Of a stretch of DNA of 64,000 nt, positions 51,901 to 61,090 are shown one piece after another (positions within the stretch are counted from its first letter, which is position 1; each line of letters starts with the position of its first letter). The stretch comes from Pipra filicauda. Taxonomy: Eukaryota > Chordata > Aves > Passeriformes > Pipridae. The DNA lies in NCBI RefSeq assembly GCF_003945595.2, contig NW_024104330.1, positions 1,596,838 through 1,660,837 on the forward strand. The letters run 5' to 3'. The position numbers and the translations under genes were made by a program. A model generated the notes under the pieces. It was not told where the DNA came from, made no database searches, and saw only the letters and a program-made list of their open reading frames with translations.

Positions 51901-54814
51901 CTGACTTTTCAAATCTCCATCCTTACAGCATCTTTCCTCAGAACAGAGAAATAGAGAAATGCAGACTGAAACTGATAGGTAAGAAAAGATGTACACACAC
52001 TCTAGCTGACAATCTAACAAGCAATCCTTGAAACATATGGATTTCCAAATTATCTCAGTTTTATTTAAGAACGCTTTTCTATTTATTTTCAGCACAGCTA
52101 GCATAACTTCTGAGATCCCAAACTCCACAGTACTGCTAACTCCTTGTGACATGGGCAAACAGTTTATCCGCTGATGTGAAGGGACTTTTCACCCATGTTT
52201 TTTCCTGCTCATCTCCACAACTTGCTCTCAGCTTGGAATCATACCAAATACTGTGAAACATTTGTGAGAGCAGAGCTCATCTTCGTTTCTTTCTCTTGCA
52301 GAATATTGTCAGAGATCCAGGAAAGCCGATAAAATTCTGCAAACACTTAGCACTACCCAAAACAGAAGAAAATACTCCAGCATTTTTCTTTCTTGCCTTC
52401 TCTCCAGAGCTTTGCCGTTCAATCCAGAGCCTCAGAATTTCCTGACACAACGGTGCCGGATGTTCAGTCATTGAAACCTTTGAAAATGCCAAGCGAGTCC
52501 CCGAAAGGCAATGCCATTACCAAGTGCAGAGTTCAGTCTCTCAGCTTTCATGATGTTAAGCTCTCATTTTCAGCGAAAGCAATTGCCTTTTTCAGCTGCC
52601 AGACCTGAGAAGAGCTTGCTGGTCATGCCCTCAAATGGGAGCCCAGATGCTGTGATCCCCCGATCACCAGATCCACTCTTTCTTGTCTGCAACCTGCGTT
52701 TCTCTTGAGTAACGTGCAAGGATCAGAACAGTTTCACAATAATGAGCTTTCCTCCTTCCTACAGTCCTCAGCACATTTTTAAATGAAAGAATCAGCTTAC
52801 CCATAAGAGCCACAAACAGACACGAGGAGCTTAAGATATAAGCAATTCAGTAGCCTGAAGTATCATGCATATTGGGCAATCATAAATTTAAAGTGAAAAT
52901 CCCTACTGATTTTGTTTTGCATTATATATTAAGTAAAACCTATTGCAAAGCCAGATTACTAAGAAACCTTTTTGACTGTTGTTTTGGTTAGGTTTTTTTA
53001 TATCGAAACAGGATTAAAACTTCTTTAGGAGACTCACTGTCATTTTATCTGGGTAAATAAGCTTAGGGTACCTAACAGTCAATTTATAATGATGGCTTTT
53101 GTTCTTGGTACTGTGATGCAGCCCCGCAAATTTGCCCACAGCTGCAGCAGTTTTAGATGGTTTTGACAGGTAAATAAAACACTGTTTATATCTGTCATTG
53201 TCATTAATCTACAGAGTAAAGAACTAGCAATTATATTTTGTTTCCAAGCAGATAAATTTTCATGATGATCTTGGCAGAGGTGGTAGAGAGTAATGTGCAT
53301 CTATGACTTTTATAGTTGTGAAAGTCCAAAACATGAAGAGTCTTTGCTCAGCTGTTGAGCTGGAAAACAAATGGGAAACAAAGACTAAACCAGTAATAAC
53401 CACCGTAATAACAAAGAAAAGGAATTTGGGATTTAGCCCCATTGGATTTTTATTGACATAAGGGCCAAGTAAACCAAAGTAGAGGTCTTGACATCATCTG
53501 CACCAATTCAGCACTCAGTTATTCTGAAACATACTTCCAGGAATCTGTGTCAGGATCTGGGGATCTGGCTGTGCTTTAAAACCTCATGATTTGGGCCTCC
53601 ATAATGTGCTTCCCAGCTGCTGCAGGGCAAAGGGTTTCAGATACTCCTCAAGCTATGCTGGTGAAGAAAAAATTATTTACAGAATAAGGTAAAGCTCAAG
53701 GACGAGTGGCAGAATCCAGCCATAAGTGTCTTATTATATTGGTCAGAAACTGTGAGAAGCAAAAAAAAGAGAAATCCTGGTGAAACTCTATTGATGCCAG
53801 TCACGTCTGCCCAGCTTTTCACTCAGGTAGGCTGGCAGATGGTCAGCAAATAGTCTCACTTTTACAATGCAACCTACACTGGTTTTCAGTGTGAAAACTA
53901 GCATCCAATTATTTTCAAGCATTAATGTTCTCCAAGGAAGAGAGCTACCTTTATTTTAATTCTGCTTAGGTTCTATTTGCTCTGACACGTAAGCCAATCT
54001 TGCAGGTGCTACGTCTCATGTACACAGGCAGAATGGCAAGCCAGGGAAGAGTACTAGAAATGTGGAATAATGTAAATTCTCAGAGAGTGAATTGCATGGC
54101 TTCCAACTTTTAGAAGAGACATGAAGAAGACAAATAAGTGAGAAAGGCATACGATATCTCCAAAAAAGAATCATTTTCCCCATCCCCCATCTAAAATCCT
54201 ATGATCAAAACTGTCTCACAGCGTAAACCATTAGAGATGGCTACTGAGAACCGAGCTGTGACCTATGGGACCCTTGGTATGACACATCCAGCAGGGCTGT
54301 GGATATTGGGATGGGTTGGTGGCAGGCCCTGCTTCTCCCAAAGAAGAATGGAAGCCTATTCTGCACCTTCCAGCCCCCATCACCACCATCCTTGAACCAG
54401 CATAAGGGAAGGCACGATCACTGCATTACAGATGTAAGTAGCTCTGGGAAAGGCAGGATGTGTGTCAGAGCGTGGCCACTCTCAGATGAGAACTAGCTTT
54501 CCTTAGCACAGCACATAGGTCCGTGAAGGGGAAAGACATGGGGCAAACCCCATTCAAGGTTTCAATGTATTACCTTACATGCCAGAATCTGTGCCCAAAA
54601 TGGAAATAGTATCAGTATAGTCAAATATCTTAACCCTTTCCCATGCAAAGATCCCCTATTAAGACAGTTAATGGGACTATCCCAAGCAGTAAAGGTTATC
54701 AGCATATATGGGCTTGATCCCACAGAGGTCTGCAGCCTTCCTTGTCACCTGCAAGCCACGTCATGTTAGGTACAAATGTTGCTGGGTACATCACTATAAG
54801 GAAGTTGCCAGCCT
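51901..54814. other. Intronic stretch approaching MARCHF4 exon 1
   Basis: AT-rich unique sequence near 52850-53000 (ATCATGCATATTGGGCAATC, TGCATTATATATTAAGTAAA) may be conserved noncoding DNA. A phrase at 54660-54725 (GTTAATGGGACTATCCCAAG) resembles the same ancient element type seen near 50.3 kb. No exon was recognised. Confidence 0.5.
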
Positions 54815-54910
54815 GAAAATGCACGAGCTGCTTTTAATTGTCATTAAATATGGAGAATAATGCCCTAAGGTGGCATCTTATGTTCTAGCACAGTTGCATT
54901 TGTTTCATTC
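54815..54910. promoter_or_regulatory. Candidate conserved noncoding element close to MARCHF4 exon 1
   Basis: GAGCTGCTTTTAATTGTCAT, TAAATATGGAGAATAATG and AGTTGCATTTGTTTCATTCT form an information-rich, repeat-free block about 650 bases into intron 1. Its closeness to the promoter makes an enhancer role plausible. Confidence 0.3.
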
Positions 54911-55549
54911 TCCTGTGTGGTGTAGGGAAACTTCATTGGCCTAACAAGCACCTCAAGGCTCAAGCTTCAACAGCTACAGTTGTAACCAGACGGTTTTCTC
55001 CTCCAGCTAGTGCAACTGGGAGCATGGGAGCAGTGGAGCACCTGCAGAGCTCCTACTAGCCGTCCCCTGGGAACCACTGAAGTGGAGCTGTCTCCTGCCA
55101 CATGTCTTTGTAGAGACTGAAGCTGTATTTTTAAAAGCAAACAGCACATTAAACTCGTCCTTTGCATCACTTCTGGTATCATTGCAACTGGGCACCCACA
55201 AAGCAAGGAAAAGTCTCCCTTGCTGAGCTCCACTGTGCTTCAAGAAGGCGTCAGCACGTCCCTCCCATGCCACAGCTGTACAGCTCTGAGGCTGGGCATG
55301 GGCTCCCGGGGCAGGACGGCCGGGCAGCAGAGAGGGATGGAGCAGGCCTCCACCCCACGCTTCCCGGGGAAACACTACCGAGGTGCAAAATCCTAAAGCC
55401 CAGGGCCTGGGCAGAAGGCAGAGGCTCCATGGCTTTCGGGTCCTGCTCCGGGCACCAGTGACATCCCTGCAAGCATCAGGCCCCACGTCCTGCAGGCTGG
55501 GGCATCGCTGCCATCGGTCCCCCCGCCCCGGCGCCCACCGCCCGCGGCC

Positions 55550-55558
55550 GCTCACCTG
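55550..55558 (-). other. MARCHF4: Splice donor of MARCHF4 coding exon 1
   Basis: Read on the minus strand the junction is CAG|GTGAGC, with the last exon base at 55556 and intronic GT at 55555-55554. It is a near-consensus donor. It falls directly after the Gln codon of CRICFQGPEQ, where family members continue with GELLSPC, so the intron is phase 0. The open frame that reads on past it is intronic sequence. Confidence 0.9.
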
Positions 55559-56017
55559 CTCGGGCCCCTGGAAGCAGATCCTGCAGAGCGGGGTGCGGAT
55601 GCCGCTGTCGACGCTGCTGCCCAGCGAGTATCGGTCCTCGGCCTTGCCCTTGCCGAAGTCATCCGAGGAGGTGCTGCTGGGCAGGGAGGCGGGCGGCTCC
55701 CCGGCGGGGCTGCCCCACTCCTCGGCGGCCGGGCTGCCCGCGCCGCCGCCGCCGCCCGCCGCCGCCCGCCAGCCGGGCCCGCGCCCCCCGGGCGGAGCGG
55801 CCCCCGCCGCCGCCTCTGCGCCGCCGGGCATGGGGAGCGGCGGCGGCGGGGAGGGCGGCGGCGGCGCGGGGGGTCTCCGCAGCAGGAAGACCTTCAGGTC
55901 ATTGAAGAGCATGCGGCAGCGGCACTTGAGGAGGCCTTGGTTTCGCAACATCTGTCTCGGACGGAGGAGCCCGCAGCAGCAGTAGCAGAAAATGCCCGCG
56001 CCGGGTGGTATTAACAT
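55556..56017 (-). CDS. MARCHF4: MARCHF4 coding exon 1 (RING-CH E3 ubiquitin ligase, N-terminal 154 residues)
   Basis: MARCHF4 is a two-pass membrane E3 ubiquitin ligase of the Golgi/endosomal system that ubiquitinates membrane proteins such as MHC class I and CD4 (family knowledge). Visible here are a Cys-rich start with CYCCC at residues 12-15, the MARCHF4-type block MLRNQGLLKCRCRMLFNDLK (23-42) followed by VFLLRRPP, a Pro/Gly/Ala-rich stretch (51-105), a Ser/acidic segment with TSSDDF (116-121) and RYSLGSS (129-135), and the first RING-CH zinc ligands C145 and C148 in CRICFQGPEQ. The exon ends in phase 0 at a splice donor. The remaining zinc ligands and both membrane segments lie in later exons not seen here. 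The start at 56017 matches the family N-terminus. The frame stays open upstream to an ATG at 56230, which I reject as the start. The MLRN and DDF/RYSLGSS motifs favour MARCHF4 over MARCHF9. The low-complexity middle is richer in Gly/Ala than the human protein as I remember it. Confidence 0.93.
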
Positions 56018-56401
56018 GTGCCTTTCCTTGGCAGGCGGGCACGGGGGGGAAAAGAAAAAGGGCAGGAGCCGGGCGCCCCGCGGCCGGGGGGCTCCGCGGC
56101 GGCCGCAGTGCCCGGGGGGGCTGCGCTGGTCGCCGGGGAAGGGACAAAAGCAGAGCCGGAGGGCGAGGGGGCGGAATCCCCGGCAGCCCGCTGCAACCCG
56201 GCGGGGATAGCCACTGAAAGAAAAATCCACACCGGAAAAAAACCCGACTCTGTGCTGCTCGGGGACCCTTTGCTCCCCTCCACAAGTTTGCTTAGAAATC
56301 AGCGGGAGGAGGAGGAAATAAATCTCCCACGCCCGAGGGTCCAGGGGCGCAGGCAGCGGGCTCGGGAGAAAAGCCCCCGATCAGCTCTCGCAACTCCTAA
56401 G

Positions 56402-56413
56402 CCTTTAAAAAGG
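56402..56413 (-). promoter_or_regulatory. TATA-like element near the edge of the exon-1 CpG island
   Basis: The minus strand reads CCTTTTTAAAGG about 390 bases upstream of the MARCHF4 ATG, at the boundary where GC content rises. It could place a start site near 56.37-56.38 kb. CpG-island promoters usually lack a TATA box, so this is only a candidate. Confidence 0.22.
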
Positions 56414-56812
56414 AAGGGTCCACGTCTCCAGTGGGTGTGGGGAGGAGGGAGAATATGGTTCTCTCGACAGTATTTGGCATCTCAAGTAATTTTCCTTTTT
56501 CTTCTATTTTGTAATTTTTTTTAATTAAAAAATAAAACCTGATCACACGAATCCTGGTGTGAACCCAGACAAAATAGCAGCTGGTCTGGCTATCAAAATG
56601 CAAAATTGGTAGCTGTTGTTATTATCAAAATTGCTTCTTTGACAAAAAAGACCTTCACATTGTTTGTGGGAAAACACCCTACGTTTCCAACACTGTACTC
56701 CCAGGTGGCTTCAGATTTTACCGTTGCCTTTAAAAGATTTCATTGTAAATATTAAAAGTCCTGAAAGAAATAATTAGCATTCAATGAGCTTAATCCCAGA
56801 GGTACTGAGACA

Positions 56813-56870
56813 AATATATTTTTATATATATAATATATATATCATATATATTTTATATATATTTATATAT
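56813..56870. repeat. AT-rich (TA)n-type microsatellite
   Basis: About 58 bases of almost pure A/T with imperfect TATATA units, broken by single C and T-run interruptions. It lies between the two CpG islands and is likely length-variable. Confidence 0.9.
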
Positions 56871-56908
56871 TCTGACCTTCTCTATTCCAGCAGCTGTCTG
56901 GACCACAC

Positions 56909-56924
56909 AAAAAAAAAAAAAAAA
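56909..56924. repeat. A16 homopolymer
   Basis: An uninterrupted run of 16 A following GGACCACAC. No target-site duplication or retroposed body precedes it that I can see. Confidence 0.9.
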
Positions 56925-57645
56925 TCAGAGCGAAATTGGTGAGGGAAGGCGGCTGTATTATTCCCTAAGCTGTTACCATCCTGGACCAAAAAACCCCGTC
57001 GAAATCGAATCTATTCTTCGCATGTAATTGACCGGGGAAACGTGGATCTTACATGGTCACGTTTCCTTTCCTCCTTTCACAAAACAGGAACGTCATCAAA
57101 CGCATTGGCAGCTTGTACAGACCATTGTGGATGGCGAGGCGGCCAGGACTCTATCAGCAATTGCAGGAACCTCCTTTTGATGCATTGGACGAGGCTCCTT
57201 CTTTCTCTCCACCACCGTCCCCACCTTCATTTTCCTCCCCTTCTGTCCTCCTCCTCTGACTGTTGCTCTCTCTCACAGGCATTGACATTCAACCATCGCA
57301 AGTCTGTCGCACTCTCGCTGTCAGGAAAAAAAAAATCGGAGCAGATAATTCTCTTCTTCCTCCTAAAAGGCTAGGATAAAGCACAATGCGCCAGACACAT
57401 GGGGCAGCATGGCTTATTTTTCGTGCGGCTCCTACCGCTTTGGCAACATCGAGCTGGTGTGTGCGTGTGTGCCTTCCTCTCTCAGCAGCAGCCTCCTCTC
57501 CGCTCTCCCATCCGGCTTGCCGTGATGATGTTGCTGTTGCTACCTCCCTTGGATGCAATGGGGAAGGCAGATTGTTTGCAGTGCGAGCGGGGATTTGCAG
57601 GAAGGGAGGGGTGGAACGTGGCCGCGCTCTCCTCCCTCCCCGGCT

Positions 57646-57646
<1 letters not shown>

Positions 57647-57706
<60 letters not shown>
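57647..57706. repeat. A60 homopolymer tract
   Basis: Sixty consecutive A with no interruption, flanked on the left by GC-rich CCCCGGCTC and on the right by a purine-rich tail (GGAAAGAAGAAG) extending to about 57770. On the MARCHF4 sense strand it is T60. It creates spurious poly-Lys and poly-Phe reading frames. Confidence 0.95.
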
Positions 57707-57708
<2 letters not shown>

Positions 57709-57825
57709 AAAGAAGAAGCAAAAAGGCGGGGTGAGGAGGGGGAGAATCAAGGAATCAAGGGAGGAATGGGGCCCTTCCCAACCTTTGATGCCCCGGGCTG
57801 TCGGCTGCCTGCGAGAGCCCACGCC

Positions 57826-57867
57826 GGGGAGGAAGGGGAGGAGGGGCGGGGGAAGGGGCTGGGCGGG
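57826..57867 (+). other. G-quadruplex-prone G-run cluster with GC boxes
   Basis: At least six runs of three or more G lie within 42 bases, separated by 1-4 base linkers, on the plus strand. The stretch includes an Sp1-type GC box. Potential to form a G-quadruplex follows from the G-run pattern. Function is inferred. Confidence 0.55.
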
Positions 57868-57876
57868 CGCTGCGGC

Positions 57877-57904
57877 TTCAGCACCACGGGGCGCGGACAG
57901 CTCC
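57877..57904 (+). promoter_or_regulatory. Split RE1/NRSE (REST-binding) motif, non-canonical spacing
   Basis: The left half TTCAGCACC (57877-57885) is a perfect match to the RE1 left half-site. The right half GGACAGCTCC (57895-57904) differs from GGACAGCGCC at one base. Half-site starts are 18 bases apart instead of the canonical 11, within the expanded spacing class described for REST. The site lies in the CpG island upstream of MARCHF4, a gene with brain-biased expression in mammals, which fits repression outside neurons. Confidence 0.6.
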
Positions 57905-58414
57905 GCCGGGCGGGGCGCGGCGTCTCCGCGCTGCGCTGCGCCTCCGGCCCGCTCCCCGCCCGCCCCCCGCCCGCGGCGGCCCCGGAGTCCCGCACCGGCC
58001 CCGCCGAGCGCGGCACTGCGGGACGCGGCCCCGCCGCCTCGGGGGAGCCGGAAGGCAGCGAAGCCTCTGCGCCCCGGCGTGTTCCAGGCTGGTTTCCACC
58101 TCCCTCCGACCGCTGCGTGGACCTGTGAAACACGGGAACTTCCAGGGGCAGGTGGCAGCGGCCGCGCGTTCAGTGATGTATCGGGCAGCGGTGCCGGCTT
58201 TGCAGGTTCCCAGCAGGAAGCCGAAATGCCACCAACAAACTTTTCCCTGGCAGATTAATTAGTTACAGAGGATTTCATGGTCTAATAGCTATGATATTGT
58301 TTTTTCATTTTACTCCAGCAGCGTTTACTCACTGATAATTTGAGGTTTTTTTCAGTAGCATATATTGCAGTAGAAATATGGGTTCCTTGTAGCCCAATGA
58401 AGGGTAAATATGAC

Positions 58415-58565
58415 TGAACACTATTGCTTAATTAGAAGAGTTTTGCTGCAAGTAACGAATTGATGCCAAGGCCGATAATTTTTACTCTCTCAGCCTGCTT
58501 GAAAATTTTAAGTAGCAGCTGCTGAAGGCCATTAGCTTTTCCCTGCAATCATCAGCAGAAGAGGC
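58415..58565. promoter_or_regulatory. Candidate upstream enhancer block
   Basis: Just beyond the second CpG island: TTGCTTAATTAGAAGAG, AAGTAACGAATTGATGCC, GCAGCTGCTGAAGGCCATTA (E-box CAGCTG) and CTGCAATCATCAGCAG. It combines homeodomain and bHLH motifs and has no repeat signature. Confidence 0.32.
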
Positions 58566-60834
58566 TTTCTCCACATTGTCCTCCTATATGTGTCCATGCA
58601 GACCCATCCAGCCTCTGAATAAAAGGGGAAACTTAGGTCTTCACTGGGACTTCATATTTGCCATCCCAGGCAGAACAGTTGACAAAGGTGCTGGGTTTGA
58701 TGTGGACCAAAAGTACTCAATGATAAAGAAGATCTGAAGGCTTCTAGTCCATGCAGTATGGCTAATGTCAGTGCAATGTCTCAGCTCAGGGACCAGTGAA
58801 CACTCTCTAGATGGGATGCACCTCTTGGTGCCCAGGTTTGACATCATGTCAACACCTTGAAACTTCAGGCTCCTTAATTTGGTTTCTCCATAGGATTTCC
58901 TTAAACTTCTGCTTCAGGAGGCCATAGCAGGTACCAATGCCCAGTCTGAGTTCTTTAGCTGGTCTTGTGCATGAGGTCTTCAATGGCAATGACCTAAGCA
59001 TTACCACCGATACATAATCTCATGTCTTAAAAGTTGTGCTGGGCCCTAGACAATGATTTGAAATTGTTTCCCATAGAAAAAGACATGATATGCATAGACC
59101 ACTGTGTCATGATTAGCAGAGGAATCTATGTTGTTACCTAATTAAAAAGGGAGCAAAACTGATTATTCACTACAGGAAAATGAAAACAGCACATGCAATT
59201 AATTTCCAGGAAATAAATTACACATTGGGATGCTCTAAAACATTCATCAATGCAGCCTGCCATTCCTCAGAAAAACTGGGCAGATTTGCCAGTGTGTCTC
59301 TCTACAACATATTTAAAGCTTCTCAGAATTTCACACGTGTCTAATGGGGTCATTAGAGAAATAATAATGGAAAGAGCTTTTTAGAGACTTCCTGAGCATG
59401 CGACAGGCTGGCTAGAGGCCAAGTCTCTGTGTCCATGCTCCCACTAACCACCTCATCCCTGCTTTTTATTGCTCCCATCTTCTTGTCTTGATGTCACTAA
59501 CATTTTCAGAATGGTTCCATCAATAACAGAATTGGAGAAAAATATATTGTTGTCATCCTTTTCTTGTGTAAAGTATCTTCCATCCTTCCCTCCTGCCCAT
59601 GCTTGGTTTTACAAAAAGGATATGCTCAGAGTAGAAGAGATCTTTGTGTTACACTCTGGGTTTAATGTATGGGTTGTGTGCCCAGACAGCTGAATGGCTG
59701 ATAAGTGTGACAAAATAAATAAAACAAATAATAAAACAGGGGTGCTCCATATGCTTCCCAGAGGTGAGTGGGTACTATTATTCCTGCTTCAGTAAATGGG
59801 CCAGCTGCCAATGTTTTCACACTTGGATGCAGCATTCAGGTCCCTTGGTATGGATCAAGGCACCTTGCTTAAAATGCTCTCACTGGAAGGAGCTGGCCCT
59901 AGACACTTTAGCAACATCCCAGTGAGAGTCAGGGGCTGTCAGGAGGCCAATGCAGCCTTCCTAAATTTGCTCCACAAGAAGCAATGTGCAGCAAATAATG
60001 GGCAACACCTTCTCCTTTTGCAGAAGGGCCTGTTTCTGGGAGTTTTGATGCTGTGTCTCTTGACCCCACTAACAGGCAAGAGGTTAACATAGGAAAGAAA
60101 CATACAGGAGACATCATCTCTGACACTACCTCTGTCCTCCTCAGGTACAGAAAGAGGAACAAAAAGACATAGATTGATCAGCTAAGAGTGGAGAACTGGT
60201 TCCTCTTGGTTGGTTACATTCAAGCTACTGACTGAGAAATCAGAAGGGGAGATGCCCAGGCATCTCAGCACAGACCTGCAGGCCTGTTTGTTTTGGAAGG
60301 ATTCAGGTGTCAGGCTGCAGGTTGGTCTCACAGCAGACATTCTAATGCCGCTTTCTAGAGCAGAGTGTGGGCCCACTGGCCCTCAGCTACCGCCTCAACA
60401 AGGAGGAAAAAAACCTCTCTGTACAAGTCATCACTCAGAGCAGAGGGAGTGGAGGAAGGAAGAAAGAGGGTGGCTAGAGCTGCAGCAACACTTGATCCGC
60501 CTATGTGGCAGCCTGATATAAGATCATATCAGCGATTTTTTTTTTATTTTAATGTTGTTAGGTCACGGATTTAAAAAAATGGCAGAGATAGTGAGAGGGC
60601 AAATGCAAGCAGGAAAGCACTGTGTGGACTGCAGCAGAACAGCTTGAACACAGCATACTGCTCATTGTGCACAAGTATGTGATAGACAGACAATATAAAT
60701 GCTGATTTGGACAGTGAGGACCAGGGAGTCAGAAAGCTGCCAGAGAAACATTCCTTTCTGTTTTCCATCTCTCAGGAAGTAAACAGTTACCTAAACCCAT
60801 TTTCTTGCCCACCTACTCGGTCAATAGCTGCACT

Positions 60835-61090
60835 GCGCCTCCTGCTCCACTTACAGCTCCTTAATGGTGCAGAGGAGCTTTGATTGCCGTGGCGTGGGCC
60901 CTATCCCTCTGGCAAACCATTACTTAAATCCAACACATCGAAGGTTCCTACTGCTCTCTCACTGATGGGGAGCTGCTCATCAGCTGAGTACCCTCTGATT
61001 GCTTGTCGCAGCCAGACTTCCTAGTTCTTTTTCCCGGATGGAGATATTAAATAAATCTCAAGTGATGTAATTACCATAACTCAGTTGAGG
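60835..61090. promoter_or_regulatory. Candidate upstream conserved noncoding element
   Basis: Repeat-free block of balanced composition with CTCCTTAATGGTGCAGAGGA, GAGCTTTGATTGCCGTGGCG, CTGCTCATCAGCTGAG and GATGTAATTACCATAACTCA. It reads like an ultraconserved-type enhancer, but conservation is untested. Confidence 0.3.

Larger units (their letters stand above)
1..55555 (-). other. MARCHF4: MARCHF4 intron 1 (partial, inferred)
   Basis: Everything on the low-coordinate side of the donor is read as intron 1, because exons 2-4 should lie in this direction and none was recognised. I looked on the minus strand for the second half of the RING-CH domain (a CWSCELC-type motif) and for the two membrane segments, and found neither in the translated frames or by eye. 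Open frames here rarely exceed 150 codons, overlap on both strands and resemble no family. A missed short exon remains possible, so the intron length of more than 55 kb is an inference. Confidence 0.7.
55500..56350. promoter_or_regulatory. MARCHF4: CpG island over MARCHF4 exon 1
   Basis: Dense CpG and very high GC run from just inside intron 1, through the coding exon, into the presumed 5'UTR. Composition drops sharply on both sides. (CCG)/(GGC)-type runs near 55740-55770 and 55800-55870 encode the Pro/Gly/Ala-rich part of the protein. The position is typical of a vertebrate CpG-island promoter with its first exon. Confidence 0.8.
56018..57379 (-). other. MARCHF4: Putative MARCHF4 5'UTR and proximal upstream region
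   Basis: GC-rich sequence continues to about 56350, then gives way to AT-rich DNA with an AT microsatellite and an A16 run. The transcription start cannot be fixed from sequence. It could lie near 56.35-56.4 kb, at the edge of the first island, or further out in the second island. No conserved coding sequence was recognised. An exon-like open segment on the plus strand (57088-57259) is listed as a finding. Confidence 0.5.
57380..58200. promoter_or_regulatory. Second CpG island upstream of MARCHF4
   Basis: A second block of frequent CpG, most extreme at 57890-58180, lies 1.4-2.2 kb upstream of the coding exon. It contains GC boxes of the type GGGGCGGGGG near 57843-57852, a G-run cluster and a split RE1 motif. 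It may be the true MARCHF4 start region with a long 5'UTR or upstream noncoding exon, or a bidirectional promoter for an unseen plus-strand transcript. Long open frames across it are compositional artefacts of stop-poor GC-rich and poly-A sequence. Confidence 0.7.

Noticed and set aside
55383..55985. A 200-codon plus-strand frame opposite MARCHF4 exon 1
   Set aside because: Antisense shadow of the GC-rich exon, with Pro/Ala-rich composition and no family similarity.
55007..56230. A 407-codon minus-strand frame as a single uninterrupted protein
   Set aside because: Only residues matching MARCHF4 exon 1 (56017 to 55556) are coding. After the CAG|GTGAGC donor the frame reads intron, and before the family start it reads GC-rich 5'UTR.
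57647..57706. A60 as the poly(A) tail of a processed retrocopy
   Set aside because: No gene-like body or LINE tail is visible next to it and no clear target-site duplication. In birds CR1 does not leave poly(A) tails.
58146..58159. CTCF-like GGCAGGTGGCAGCG at the edge of the second CpG island
   Set aside because: The right half of the core fits but the CCA left half is replaced by GGG-type sequence. Too weak to call.
57386..58258. Plus-strand frames of 290 and 191 codons with long poly-Lys
   Set aside because: They are created by the A60 tract and stop-poor GC-rich sequence. No conserved domain, and composition is pure low complexity.
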